NCBI GenBank assembly: GCA_942491975.1
Contig: CALOCY010000004.1
Location: 2,418,001-2,482,000 of the forward strand
Direction: 5' to 3'
Length of the DNA stretch: 64,000 bases
From: CALOCY01 sp942491975
GTDB taxonomy: Bacteria > Bacteroidota > Bacteroidia > Bacteroidales > Prolixibacteraceae
The notes beneath the pieces were generated by a model. That model saw only the letters and a program-made list of their open reading frames with translations, was not told the DNA's origin and made no database searches. The translations under genes and the position numbers were made by a program. Position 1 is the stretch's first letter, and every line of letters starts with the position of its first letter. Below are positions 26,239 to 36,116 of this stretch, piece by piece.

Positions 26239-27897
26239 ATGAGTATCACATACCGGAAATTCACAGCTGGATTATTCCTCTTTTCGCTTTTCTTATTTGC
26301 GGTCAGTCTTCCATTATCCGAATCGTTTGTCAGCATGTCTGCCGGCCTGTTGATGATAAGCTGGGCACTGCACCCCGACTGGAGAGAGAAACGGGAAAAA
26401 TTGCTAAAAAGTCGTTCGGTATGGCTGCTGCTTTCTATCTATATGGTATACCTTATAGGCATACCTTTTGCACAGAACATGGATCTGGCACTATACGATC
26501 TGCGAAAGACCATGTTTATTCCGGCACTGGCTATTGCCATAGGCACCGGACCAACAATATCCCCAAAGCGTTTTTGGCAAATTATCCGGGCCTTTCTGGC
26601 GGCAGTAGTACTGGGCATCCTGATCGCCATTATTAAACTTATTTTCAGGGAGAGATTGGGGATTGAAAACATTTGGGACATTACGTTTGTCAGTCACATC
26701 CGGTTTAGCTTTCAACTCATACTTGCTTTCTTTGCTATCATTTACTGGTGGTTTTTCAGGCACGATCAATTCACACGATGGGAAAAGCGGGGGCTATTTA
26801 CAGCCCTGTTATTGATTGCAGGATTTATCTTTTTATTAAAATCACTGATTGGTATAATCACGTTTCTGGCTACATCATTAATTGTTATAATACTGGTCAT
26901 CAGAAGGCAGCAAAATATCCGGCTGAGGTGGACATTAACGGGGGTACTTGTGCTGATAATCATAGGTTCGACAGGATATATTGGCTGGTGTGTTTCGCGG
27001 TTTTATGATATTGAGAAAATTGATCCTGGGAACCTTGAAAACAATACTTTACACGGAAATGTGTATGTACATCAACCGGAAGAAAAAGCAGTGGAAAACG
27101 GGCACTATGTTTATCTCTACGTGTGTGAAAAAGAGCTCAGTAAAGCGTGGGAAGAAAGAAGTAAGATGGGTTATAACGAGAAAACCCGGGACGGGTTTGA
27201 GTTAAAATGGAACCTGATACGGTACATGGCATCAAAAGGGCTGCGGAAAGATGCCGAAGGGGTTGCAGCATTGAGCGAACAGGATATTTACAACATTGAG
27301 GCCGGGATGTCAAACCACATTTTCGAAAAACGGTTTATCTCCATCTATCCGCGTATCTACAAAACAATATGGGAACTGGATGTCTACTTCAGGACAGGGA
27401 ACCCCAATTATATGTCACTGGCACAACGTATAGAGTTCAGTAAGGCAGCCCTGTATATTATAAAAAACAATTTCTTTTTTGGCGTAGGCACCGGCAACTG
27501 GGAAGCGGCATTCTCTGATGCATACTCCGGCATTGGCTCGAAGTTGAAAAAAGAGTTATACGGATCATCACACAACCAATACCTGAATTATGGTGTCAAG
27601 TTTGGTTTTCTGGGCTTTATCTGGATCATGCTTGCATGGATTGCCCCGGTTTTTATACAGCGCAAACACCGTTACTTTCTGGTCATCATACTATTCTCGG
27701 TCATGCTGCTGGCCAATTTCGGCGACTCTAACTTTGAAGAACACATGGGGCTCAGTTTCTTCATGTTTTTTTATGCCCTGTTTCTGTGGAGCGATAACTG
27801 GCAGCTGGCCGGTAACCCGGAAATCGGTGAACGGAAAACAAAAAACGAAGACCGGAAAAATTCTTCAATTCTCCACTTCTTCAATTCTCATTTTTAA
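26239..27897 (+). CDS. O-antigen ligase/polymerase-like membrane protein
   Basis: A 552-residue protein with about eleven membrane spans, grouped at residues 10-245 and 460-525. A large extracytoplasmic loop of about 190 residues (258-450) contains ENGHYVYLYVCEKEL and FGVGTGNWEAAF, close to the SHNQYLNYGVKFG motif. This is the Wzy_C/WaaL-type layout, which joins O-antigen or similar glycan chains to lipid carriers in the periplasm. No glycosyltransferases lie nearby. The last 25 residues (NEDRKNSSILHFFNSHF) are read from a pyrimidine-rich intergenic-type tract and may be a late extension of the gene. Confidence 0.72.
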   Translation: MSITYRKFTAGLFLFSLFLFAVSLPLSESFVSMSAGLLMISWALHPDWREKREKLLKSRSVWLLLSIYMVYLIGIPFAQNMDLALYDLRKTMFIPALAIAIGTGPTISPKRFWQIIRAFLAAVVLGILIAIIKLIFRERLGIENIWDITFVSHIRFSFQLILAFFAIIYWWFFRHDQFTRWEKRGLFTALLLIAGFIFLLKSLIGIITFLATSLIVIILVIRRQQNIRLRWTLTGVLVLIIIGSTGYIGWCVSRFYDIEKIDPGNLENNTLHGNVYVHQPEEKAVENGHYVYLYVCEKELSKAWEERSKMGYNEKTRDGFELKWNLIRYMASKGLRKDAEGVAALSEQDIYNIEAGMSNHIFEKRFISIYPRIYKTIWELDVYFRTGNPNYMSLAQRIEFSKAALYIIKNNFFFGVGTGNWEAAFSDAYSGIGSKLKKELYGSSHNQYLNYGVKFGFLGFIWIMLAWIAPVFIQRKHRYFLVIILFSVMLLANFGDSNFEEHMGLSFFMFFYALFLWSDNWQLAGNPEIGERKTKNEDRKNSSILHFFNSHF

Positions 27898-27933
27898 TTG
27901 TTTTTCACGCTTTATCTATGTACTAAGTACTAA

Positions 27934-29919
27934 TCATGGCCAATACCTCACAAATGCCTCCATCGCTTCATACTCTGCCATACCCAGTTTATTGTAAAGT
28001 CCGGCAGTAGCGTGGTTGCGATCTTCGGCACGTTGCCAAAATTCGCGGTCATCATCGCCCATAAACATGGCCCCCTCTTTTTGTGAACCGTGCCGCAATA
28101 TGGCTTCGCGCTTGCGCATCAACTCTTCCGGACTGATAGGTACACACATCTCAATTTGGTCGATGTCCCACTCGGCCCATGCCCCCCGATAAAGCCACAG
28201 CCAGCAGTTTTGCATCCACTTTTCGTTTTTCAGGTACTCAAGGGCAATAAAGACTGCATTCAGGCAAACACGGTGTGTCCCGTGCGGATCGGAAAGATCC
28301 CCTGCAGCAAATATCTGGTGGGGCTTTACCCTGCGAAGAAAGTCGATAATAATTTTCACATCGCCCTCGCTGATCGGCTTCTTCTGTATAGCCCCTGTTT
28401 CATAAAAAGGAAGATCCAGAAAATTGACATTTTCATCTTTTACCCCGGCAAATTTCAGGGCCGCTTTGGCTTCCATCCGACGGATGAGGCTTTTGATTTT
28501 CCGTAACTCGGGAATATCCACGTCCCCTTCTTTCTTCAACTCAATAAATCTGCGGATGCTGTTTATATGGTCGCGGTGTTTAGGGTTATCCCCATCATAC
28601 TCGTTGGTAAAATCCTCATGAAACAACATAAAACGGCTCATATAATCGTCAGATACGGCGACGTTTCCCGATACCTGAAAACCCACATGCACATCGTGTC
28701 CCTGATCAACCAGGCGCAGCAGTGTACCCCCCATCGAAATCACATCATCATCGGGGTGTGGCGAGAATACAACTACCCGCTTTTGCGCCGGCTCTTTGCG
28801 CTCGGGCCGGTTTGTATCGTCGGCATTAGGTTTGCCACCCGGCCATCCGGTAATGGTGTGTTGCAACTCATTAAAAATATGGATATTCAGGTTGTAGGCG
28901 TGTCCCTGGTGGGCAATCAGGTCGCTCAACCCATTATCGTTGTAATCTTTATCGGTCAGCTTCAGGATAGGCTTATTGGTCTTCTGGCAAAGCCACACCA
29001 CCGCTTTGCGTACCAGTTGTTTATTGTTCCAGTTACAGGTATCCACCAGCCAGGGTGTTTTTACCCGGGTCAGCTCGGCACCGGCATAACAATCTACGAC
29101 AACTTTTACATTGGGATGCCCCTGCAATATCGATGCCGGGTTATCCGTATCCATGTCACCCTCTACGGTGCTACTTACAATGGGTGCCTTATGTTCGCCA
29201 ATGGCCATCAGCACAATCTTTTTTGCAGCCATAATGGTCTCCAGTCCCATGGTAATGCCGCGTCGCGGGACATCACGGATACCTTTGAATTTTTTTGCCG
29301 CGGCGCTTCGGGTAATGGTGTCCAGCACAATTAAGCGGGTACGTGTAGTGGTGTTCGACCCGGGCTCGTTAAACCCGATTACACCGTTATGGGCAACCCC
29401 CAGCACTTGAAAATCAATACCCCCAAACTCCGCTATCTTTTGCTCATACTCACGGCATGCTTCATACATCTCCTCCACCGGAAGTGTGGATGGCGGGATA
29501 AACACATGTGCCGGGTCAATATCAATGTGGTTCAACAAATTTTTATTAATAAAAGCGGTATAGCTGTAGTTCGACCGGGGGTTCAGTTTATAAAACTCAT
29601 CCAGGTTGAAGGTGACCACATTTTTAAAACTAAGCCCCTCCTCTTTGTGCCGGCGTACCAGTTCTTTATAAAGCCCTACAGGCGTAGTACCCGAAGTAAG
29701 CCCCAATACACACTTTTCACCTTTCTCCTGCTTTTGGATGATCAGTTGGGCAATCTCTTCAGCCACCATTTTAAAGGCATCGGTAGCATCGTTGTACAGG
29801 TAAGTCGGTATCTTTTCGTACTTGGTGAGCGAATCGCGATGGGCAAGGTTTACCGGAAGGTAATAAGTAGCACCGGCAAACAGCTTGTTGGGTGACGTTA
29901 ATTTTTTTGTCAAGTCCAT
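27934..29919 (-). CDS. nagB: Glucosamine-6-phosphate deaminase-like protein fused to LmbE/PIG-L deacetylase
   Basis: A 661-residue fusion typical of Bacteroidota. Residues 35-290 are NagB-like: phosphate loop LTSGTTPVGLY (74-84), FNLDEF with catalytic-type D107, and NGVIGFNEPGS with E185. Residues 381-660 are LmbE/PIG-L-like with the zinc motif HPDDD (388-392) and DPHGTH further on. Relative to E. coli NagB the active-site D141 aligns with N178 and the ring-opening H143 with V180, so ordinary deaminase activity is doubtful. The natural reaction may be altered or lost while the deacetylase half looks intact. It stands alone, convergent with the O-antigen ligase-like gene. Confidence 0.82.
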   Translation of the reverse strand: MDLTKKLTSPNKLFAGATYYLPVNLAHRDSLTKYEKIPTYLYNDATDAFKMVAEEIAQLIIQKQEKGEKCVLGLTSGTTPVGLYKELVRRHKEEGLSFKNVVTFNLDEFYKLNPRSNYSYTAFINKNLLNHIDIDPAHVFIPPSTLPVEEMYEACREYEQKIAEFGGIDFQVLGVAHNGVIGFNEPGSNTTTRTRLIVLDTITRSAAAKKFKGIRDVPRRGITMGLETIMAAKKIVLMAIGEHKAPIVSSTVEGDMDTDNPASILQGHPNVKVVVDCYAGAELTRVKTPWLVDTCNWNNKQLVRKAVVWLCQKTNKPILKLTDKDYNDNGLSDLIAHQGHAYNLNIHIFNELQHTITGWPGGKPNADDTNRPERKEPAQKRVVVFSPHPDDDVISMGGTLLRLVDQGHDVHVGFQVSGNVAVSDDYMSRFMLFHEDFTNEYDGDNPKHRDHINSIRRFIELKKEGDVDIPELRKIKSLIRRMEAKAALKFAGVKDENVNFLDLPFYETGAIQKKPISEGDVKIIIDFLRRVKPHQIFAAGDLSDPHGTHRVCLNAVFIALEYLKNEKWMQNCWLWLYRGAWAEWDIDQIEMCVPISPEELMRKREAILRHGSQKEGAMFMGDDDREFWQRAEDRNHATAGLYNKLGMAEYEAMEAFVRYWP

Positions 29920-30264
29920 GGTTAATGCGGTTTAGTAGACTATAAAGATAGCTCATTACCACTAATTCTGATATGCTGTACAATCAATTTTGCAGGTTTT
30001 AACGATTGTTTAAGGATGAAGTTGGGTAAGGAGTTATAATTTTACTGCCCTAACCAACCTGTTGGTGTGCAACGCACCTGACAGGTTTTTTATGCATTCG
30101 AAAAAGGGATAAACTGACCCCTGACAGGTTTTGAAAACCTGTCAGGGGTGGGAACAACCGCCACCTGAATGGGGGAGGTTTGGTGGGATAAGAAAAAGTT
30201 TGATAACAAATCGTAAGTTCATTTTTAGCTTTTACCCTTTTTGATGCAGCCTCTTTCGTTACTA
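29920..30264. repeat. Gene-free region with palindromic repeats
   Basis: No gene is visible in these 345 bp. A 33-nt near-perfect palindrome lies at 30117-30149 (ACCCCTGACAGGTTTT, one central base, mirrored). An imperfect stem-loop just before it, at about 30055-30095, shares the CCTGACAGGTT core and runs into six T. The same CTGACAGG core recurs at 49615-49644 and 56504, so these are dispersed intergenic elements. The 29925-29990 part probably also holds the nagB-like promoter; TATCTTTA at 29943-29950 is a weak -7 candidate. Confidence 0.6.
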
Positions 30265-31557
30265 TTATTGATACTCCTGAATAATCCCCCCGGTAAGCCT
30301 TAATAGTGCAGCTTCCGAGTCGATCAGGTTGTATACCGCCTCCAGTTTTCGCTGTGCGGCGTTGAGGTATAGCAGCTGCACATCGCGATAGTTGAACGAG
30401 TTGATGACCCCCGATTTAAATTTCTCCTCCGATATGGTGAGGTTCAGTTTCGCCGCTTGAAGGTTCTCTTCTGAAACAATCAACAGCTCTTTACGTGCAA
30501 GATAAAACTCAAACATATTAGCCAATTGGTTGGTGAGTGTGTGTTTTAATTGCTCAAGCCCCAGCTCGCCCGATTCTTCTTCAATTTTTGCAATTTGCAG
30601 TGCCCGCTTGCGGTTGCCCCCATTAAAGAGGTTGTACGAGAGGGTCAGGTTGCCGTAAATATTATACGAACCGCTGTTGATGTCCATAGTGGTTTGGGTA
30701 TCATTGTCTTTTCGCAGGTGTGTTGCCGAGGTCCCTGCTGTTAATGATAGTGTTGGCAGGTAGTCGCTTTTGGCCAGTGCTACCTCTTTTTGCAACAGGT
30801 TGAGGTTGATGTATTGGTTTTTCAGGCTTTTGTTGTCAGCAGTCATTTTTCCGGTAAGCGCCCCCAGTGTATAATCAGAGGGCATAACTTCAAATGCATC
30901 GGTGAGCTTATAACCCTTTGGTGTACGGTCGGCCATCAGGTATTTCAGGTCGCGTTGGGCATTTTTATACGCCACTTCCTGCAACATATAGGTCGTTTTG
31001 TCCGAGAGGTAGGCATTTTGTGCCTGCAACACATCATAGGTAACGGCACTCCCCAGCTCTTTGCGCTGTTCGGCACGGTCGTAACGGTCTTTCGAGAGCT
31101 GCATCACCCCGTTGAGCACATCCAGCTTCTCTTTTTCCAGCAGCACGGCATAATAGGACAGTATCACCGATTGTATGGTGCTTTCGACCAAAATAGCGGT
31201 GTTCCCTTTCGATAGGTTTTCCAGCTCTTCGAACCGCCGCTTGTTGAGGCGCACCGAGAAACCGTCAAAAATTGTCCAGCGCATCGAAAGGTCACCATTC
31301 AGCATATATTGGTTGTAATCATCAAGATCGTTAAAATTCCGGTTGTTGTTCGACCCCAGCGTGAAGTTAAACGAGGGGTATGCCCCGGCAGTCCCCCAGT
31401 TGTTGGTAATCCCGGCCGTTCTCTGTTTGTTACGGGTAACCTGCATATCGTAGTTGTTTTCCAGTGCCCGGTTTATGGCATCAGACAAACTCAACGGTTC
31501 CTGTGCAGCCACCGAGACAGAAAGAATGGCCAAAATAAGTGTAAGTATATTTTTCAT
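30265..31557 (-). CDS. TolC-like outer membrane efflux protein
   Basis: A 430-residue outer membrane efflux protein with a signal peptide ending near residue 18 (SVSVAAQE) and two long helical repeats (about 20-210 and 240-425), including LSLSDAINRALENNYDMQ near the N-terminus, a common motif of this family. It is the final gene of the MarR-controlled RND operon, 173 bp after the pump gene. The exported substrate is unknown. Confidence 0.88.
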   Translation of the reverse strand: MKNILTLILAILSVSVAAQEPLSLSDAINRALENNYDMQVTRNKQRTAGITNNWGTAGAYPSFNFTLGSNNNRNFNDLDDYNQYMLNGDLSMRWTIFDGFSVRLNKRRFEELENLSKGNTAILVESTIQSVILSYYAVLLEKEKLDVLNGVMQLSKDRYDRAEQRKELGSAVTYDVLQAQNAYLSDKTTYMLQEVAYKNAQRDLKYLMADRTPKGYKLTDAFEVMPSDYTLGALTGKMTADNKSLKNQYINLNLLQKEVALAKSDYLPTLSLTAGTSATHLRKDNDTQTTMDINSGSYNIYGNLTLSYNLFNGGNRKRALQIAKIEEESGELGLEQLKHTLTNQLANMFEFYLARKELLIVSEENLQAAKLNLTISEEKFKSGVINSFNYRDVQLLYLNAAQRKLEAVYNLIDSEAALLRLTGGIIQEYQ

Positions 31558-31730
31558 CGTTTCGTATTTATAATAATGGTTTGTCGCTTTTCGTTGTAAA
31601 ACCTTGCTAAAGTTGTTGCCTATAAACGGGCAATAAATTGATTCTTTAACCGCATTAAAACAGAATAAAACTTTGGCAAAGTTTATTGCCTCTCTAACTA
31701 ATTCTTCACTACTCCGCTTCTTCTATTCTT

Positions 31731-34700
31731 CTATTCTTCTTTGTCTTCTTCAACATAAATTTTTTGTTTGCTGTGTACCACGGCTATCTCAACCTCTTCG
31801 CGTTCAATCCGGTACCCGTGCCACAATTGACGGAGTCCCTGACGAAGGTCATTCAGGATAAGGATCAGCGCCGGGAAGAAGATCAGGATAAAGAGCGTAC
31901 CGAATGCCACACCGTAGACCAGTGAAATAGCTGTCGGGATCAGGAATTGAGCCTGAAAACTTTTCTCCAGAATTAACGGATAGAGGCCAATGGAGGTGGT
32001 AAGCGTTGTAAGGATAATAGGCCTTAACCTGGTTTTTCCCGCTTTTACAATCGCTTCCCGGACTTTAAGCCCTTCCTCAACCAGCAGTCGGTTGTATTTC
32101 GACAGGAATACAACGGCATCGTTAACAATTACCCCCGATAACGCCACAATTCCAAAAATACTCATCATCGATACCGGTTTCCCGTGAATGCCATGCCCCC
32201 ACACAGCCCCCAGAATGGAGAGCGGGATCATCAGCAAAATAAGGAACGGCTGCTCGAATGATTTGAAAGCAATCATCAGTATCAATAGTATTAGTGCAAA
32301 AGCAACAGCGTAACCTTTGCTCAGGTCATCCATGCTCCGTTGCTGCTCGCGTTGTTGTCCCTGGCTCGCCAATTGTATGCCGGAAAACCGGGCTTTCAGT
32401 TGAGGTATAATGGTTGAGTTAACCTGTGCCAGTATACTTGTCACCGAAGCATCGGGATCAACCAGTTCGGCTTCCACACGGATTTCGCGTTTGCTGTTGA
32501 AGCGCTGGATGCTTACAGGGCCCCGTTCAATGGTATAATCAGCCAGTTCGGCCAACGGGTATTCCCCCTGTGGTGTTTTTATTTTCATACGCTCCATTTG
32601 TCCCAATCGTTCACGGTCGCTTGACGGATAGCGCACCCATATACGCAGTTCGTCACGTCCTTCCTGCAAACGTTGTGCCTGTCCGCCGTAAAATCCCTGA
32701 CGCACCTGCCGCGAAATAGTTGCCTCATCCAACCCCAATAAATAAGCCTTTTGTTTAAGCTTTAGGCGTACTTCCTGTTTACCCAGTGCATTGTTGTCTA
32801 CCACATCTTTTAACTGCGACATTTGCTCCAGTTCGCTCATCAGAAAGTTACGTGCCTCCTGCAATTCATTAAAATTTTTCCCCAACAGGCTGATGGATAC
32901 CGGTGCACCAAAACGGCCTGTTGCCCCAACCGTGTATTTTTCAGCTTCGGGAACCTCCCCTATCTTCTCGCGTACACGGTTGATAATCACATGTGAACTC
33001 ACCTGGGTATTCTCCAAGTCGCGTGGAAATACATTCAGGTTACCGGCATGCGCCCCATTTTCCTGTCCGTTAAATGCACTACCCAATGAAAGGTAGCAGT
33101 CTTCAATATAATCAATGGTATCGGGAAATTCTTTCAACAAATCGGCATTTACTTCCCAAACCGCTTTTTCAAAACGTTCGAGATAGATCATGGTCTGTTT
33201 TTCACCTGCCCCAGGGGTAAATGCAATGTTTACCTGAAACTGGTCAAATTCCATACGCGGGAAGATGGTTGATTTAATGATTCCCCCCTTCATCAGTCCA
33301 AACGTAATCAATACCAATGCAACGGGGAAAGCAACCACAATATATCGCCATTTTAAGATCCACACCAGTGCAGGGCCATAAACCTTCTCCCTCAACCGTA
33401 CAATAAATTTCTCGGTATATTTTCGAAATCCCCTGCTTTTACGTTCCAGGCTTTTTCTGCTCAACACATGATGGCTTCCAATATGTGCCGGAAGCACAAA
33501 GAATGCTTCTCCCAGTGAAAAGAAGAGGCTGAATATGACAATAAATGCCATTTCGAAAAGCATCTCCATCTGACCGGTCAGGAACAACAGCGGCATAAAT
33601 GCCACAATAGTCGTGGTTACCGAGGTTAATACCGCAGGGACTACTTCCATTGTACCATCTACAGCTGCCCGCTTGGCACTCTTCCCTTTTTCAAAATGCT
33701 GATAGATATTTTCGCCAATCACAATACCGTCATCTACCAGGATACCGATCACCAGGATCATTCCAAATACAGAGATCATGTTGATGGTTACCCCCGACAG
33801 GTTGGCCACGATAAACATGGCCAAAAATGAGGCCGGGATACCCCATGCTACCCATAGCGACAACCTGAAACTTAAGAACAGTGCCAGCGCAATAATAACA
33901 AGGATTAACCCGATCAGTCCATTATCGTAAAGAAGGTCCAAACGGCTGCCCAGTATTTTAAGAAATGAGAATTCCATGGTGAGAGTGACGCCAAGATTTT
34001 TTGCATTGAATACATCTGCATAATCCTCACAATAGTTGGTGATCTCCTTCAGGTCTTCCTCAATCAGTTTCTGGACCATAATGGTGACCACCGGCTTCCC
34101 TCTTGATTTTGTGATGTTGGGGACATCGGCAAATTTTTTCTTGACTTCGGCTACATCACGTATGCGGATATAGCCGCCTTCAGGAGTACCTTTTAATATG
34201 ATATTGCCAATTTTATCAGGATTGGAACTGCGTGAGCGCAAGCGGATCATCATCTCCTCTTCCTGTGAGCGTATCTGCCCACCCGACACATCACGGTTGT
34301 TGTTGGATATGGCGGCCAGTATCTGGTCAAATGTAATGCCGTAGCGCAACAGGTTTTCTTCTTTTACTTCAACCGATATTTCGAGTGCAGGAAAACCAAC
34401 AACCCTCACTTGGCTGATAACCCCCGAGCTTAAAAAGTCCTCCTCTATCTGTTGGGCATAATCTTTGAGTGTTTTCAATTCCACATCGCCCGTAACACTC
34501 ATAAAAACGGCCATGGATGTGGTACGTTGCTTCGAAACAATGGGGCGTTCTGCAGCTGTTGGAAACGAAGAGATCCCGTCAACCGCATTTTTTACCTCCA
34601 TTAGTGTTTCATCAATATCGTATTTCCCTGTTGTTTCAACCCGTACCCGTGTAAAGTTTTCCGACGAGGTGGATGTAATCTCTTTTATCCCGACAATACC

Positions 34701-34919
34701 CCGTACTGCCTCTTCAATACGTGCCGTAACCCCTTCTTCCATTTCCTGTGGCGATGCCCCGGGATAGAAAACCGAAACAAAGATCATTTTTGAGGTCATT
34801 TCAGGAAAGAATGATTTTTTCATGCTTGACATACTGAGAAGACCGGCAATCAGCAAAAAGAGAATGATCAGATTGGCATAAAAGGGAAACTTAACAAAAT
34901 GTTCTATTATTTTTCTCAT
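31731..34919 (-). CDS. RND-family efflux pump, inner membrane subunit
   Basis: A 1062-residue RND permease of ordinary length. Helix 4 carries the classical Asp pair (D396-D397 in ILVDDGIVIGEN); helix 10 carries VNDAVVFLSKYN. Porter domains lie at about 40-330 and 565-870. The C-terminal tail (VHSKQKIYVEEDKEE) is read from a pyrimidine-rich tract at 31700-31750. It lies 20 bp after the adaptor gene and is followed by a TolC-like gene, completing a tripartite pump. It is a different branch from the RND proteins at 885-8740, which have Asp-Asn in helix 4. Confidence 0.92.
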   Translation of the reverse strand: MRKIIEHFVKFPFYANLIILFLLIAGLLSMSSMKKSFFPEMTSKMIFVSVFYPGASPQEMEEGVTARIEEAVRGIVGIKEITSTSSENFTRVRVETTGKYDIDETLMEVKNAVDGISSFPTAAERPIVSKQRTTSMAVFMSVTGDVELKTLKDYAQQIEEDFLSSGVISQVRVVGFPALEISVEVKEENLLRYGITFDQILAAISNNNRDVSGGQIRSQEEEMMIRLRSRSSNPDKIGNIILKGTPEGGYIRIRDVAEVKKKFADVPNITKSRGKPVVTIMVQKLIEEDLKEITNYCEDYADVFNAKNLGVTLTMEFSFLKILGSRLDLLYDNGLIGLILVIIALALFLSFRLSLWVAWGIPASFLAMFIVANLSGVTINMISVFGMILVIGILVDDGIVIGENIYQHFEKGKSAKRAAVDGTMEVVPAVLTSVTTTIVAFMPLLFLTGQMEMLFEMAFIVIFSLFFSLGEAFFVLPAHIGSHHVLSRKSLERKSRGFRKYTEKFIVRLREKVYGPALVWILKWRYIVVAFPVALVLITFGLMKGGIIKSTIFPRMEFDQFQVNIAFTPGAGEKQTMIYLERFEKAVWEVNADLLKEFPDTIDYIEDCYLSLGSAFNGQENGAHAGNLNVFPRDLENTQVSSHVIINRVREKIGEVPEAEKYTVGATGRFGAPVSISLLGKNFNELQEARNFLMSELEQMSQLKDVVDNNALGKQEVRLKLKQKAYLLGLDEATISRQVRQGFYGGQAQRLQEGRDELRIWVRYPSSDRERLGQMERMKIKTPQGEYPLAELADYTIERGPVSIQRFNSKREIRVEAELVDPDASVTSILAQVNSTIIPQLKARFSGIQLASQGQQREQQRSMDDLSKGYAVAFALILLILMIAFKSFEQPFLILLMIPLSILGAVWGHGIHGKPVSMMSIFGIVALSGVIVNDAVVFLSKYNRLLVEEGLKVREAIVKAGKTRLRPIILTTLTTSIGLYPLILEKSFQAQFLIPTAISLVYGVAFGTLFILIFFPALILILNDLRQGLRQLWHGYRIEREEVEIAVVHSKQKIYVEEDKEE

Positions 34920-34939
34920 ACGATTACAATTTCAGTTGT

Positions 34940-36070
34940 TTAGTTTTGCATGATCTCCACCGGGGCATTCTCTTTCGCATTAACCAATGGTTCAATAACC
35001 AACTGCACCCCCTCTTCCAGTCCGTTAAAAATTAATGTTTTGTCATTTACTTTCACAATATTGATTTGTACTATTTTAATTCTTCCTTCTTCAACAACAA
35101 ATACTTCGTTGGTATTAAAAACCGCACTGCGCGGCATCTCCATTGCATCATCAATTTTTTGTCCGGAGAACTCTGCATGCATATATTCTCCTGCTAAAAG
35201 CGGATTTTTTGCACTGTTTTTCACCTTTACAAAAATACTGCGCGACTGGGTCCCCATTTCCACAAAATCAGATTTTCGAACTACTTTCCCGGTACGCACA
35301 TTTTGTCTCCCTTTTGAATATAGTGTGACCTCATCACCCACATTGATCCAGTTGGAGTGAATATTCTCTACAGGAATTTCCACTTCGAGCAAATCGGTAC
35401 AAATCATACGGGCAATCTGACTACCCGGATTAACATACGCCCCTACTTCACTATTTACCTGGGTAAACGAACCGTTGAACGGCGCATACAGTGAATGCCG
35501 TTTTAAGCGCATCTCATCCTGCAATATTCCATAGTATTCGCTCAACACCTGCCGGCTCGAAAGAAATATCTTCAATTTCCCCGCTGCAATTTCAGGAAAC
35601 TCCGGAAAATCGTTATCAATATTGATAGAGTTGAAAAATGTATAGAAATGTTCATAATCTTCAGGGTAATCAACTTTCATATCGGGAAGCATATTGGAAA
35701 AGGTGGTCAAAAAACGGCTCTTACGGGCTTTTAACGCAAGCTCCGTTTCATCTTTATAGACCGATACAAGCAAATCCCCTTTTTTAAACGATGTCCCTTT
35801 TTTCAATCGCACACTGCCTGTTTCAAGCTTGCCCGCGGCCTCGGCAACCAGCATTACTTCGTTGCCCGAAACTACCCGGCCATTTGCTTCGACCGAAGAT
35901 GTTACCTCGCTGTATTGAACCGGTTCGGCTTTAACATGTCGTTTGTACTCAACAGCAGGCCGCTTGGGAGGAGTTTTTCGCATACCCATGAATAGTTGCA
36001 TAAGCATGGCTGCCGCTAAAAATATTACAACTATAACAACTGTTACAAAAAGAATTTTTCTTTTTTTCAT
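34940..36070 (-). CDS. Membrane fusion (adaptor) protein of RND pump
   Basis: A 376-residue adaptor with an N-terminal membrane anchor (about residues 6-30) and no lipobox. The first lipoyl half is near 70-105 (VAEAAGKLETGSVRLKKGTSFKKGDLLVSVY), a helical hairpin follows to about 190, and the second lipoyl half reads SLYAPFNGSFTQVNSEVGAYVNPGSQI. Beta-barrel and membrane-proximal domains follow. It should bridge the pump encoded next and the TolC-like protein. It lies between marR and the RND gene. Confidence 0.88.
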   Translation of the reverse strand: MKKRKILFVTVVIVVIFLAAAMLMQLFMGMRKTPPKRPAVEYKRHVKAEPVQYSEVTSSVEANGRVVSGNEVMLVAEAAGKLETGSVRLKKGTSFKKGDLLVSVYKDETELALKARKSRFLTTFSNMLPDMKVDYPEDYEHFYTFFNSINIDNDFPEFPEIAAGKLKIFLSSRQVLSEYYGILQDEMRLKRHSLYAPFNGSFTQVNSEVGAYVNPGSQIARMICTDLLEVEIPVENIHSNWINVGDEVTLYSKGRQNVRTGKVVRKSDFVEMGTQSRSIFVKVKNSAKNPLLAGEYMHAEFSGQKIDDAMEMPRSAVFNTNEVFVVEEGRIKIVQINIVKVNDKTLIFNGLEEGVQLVIEPLVNAKENAPVEIMQN

Positions 36071-36116
36071 CTCTATTCTGTGTTTTATATGTTTTAAAAT
36101 GTGTTATGGTTCTTTT

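Noticed and set aside
28567..29334. 255-codon plus-strand frame
   Set aside because: Antisense to the NagB-LmbE gene, whose motifs are clear; no signal or domain in the antisense product.
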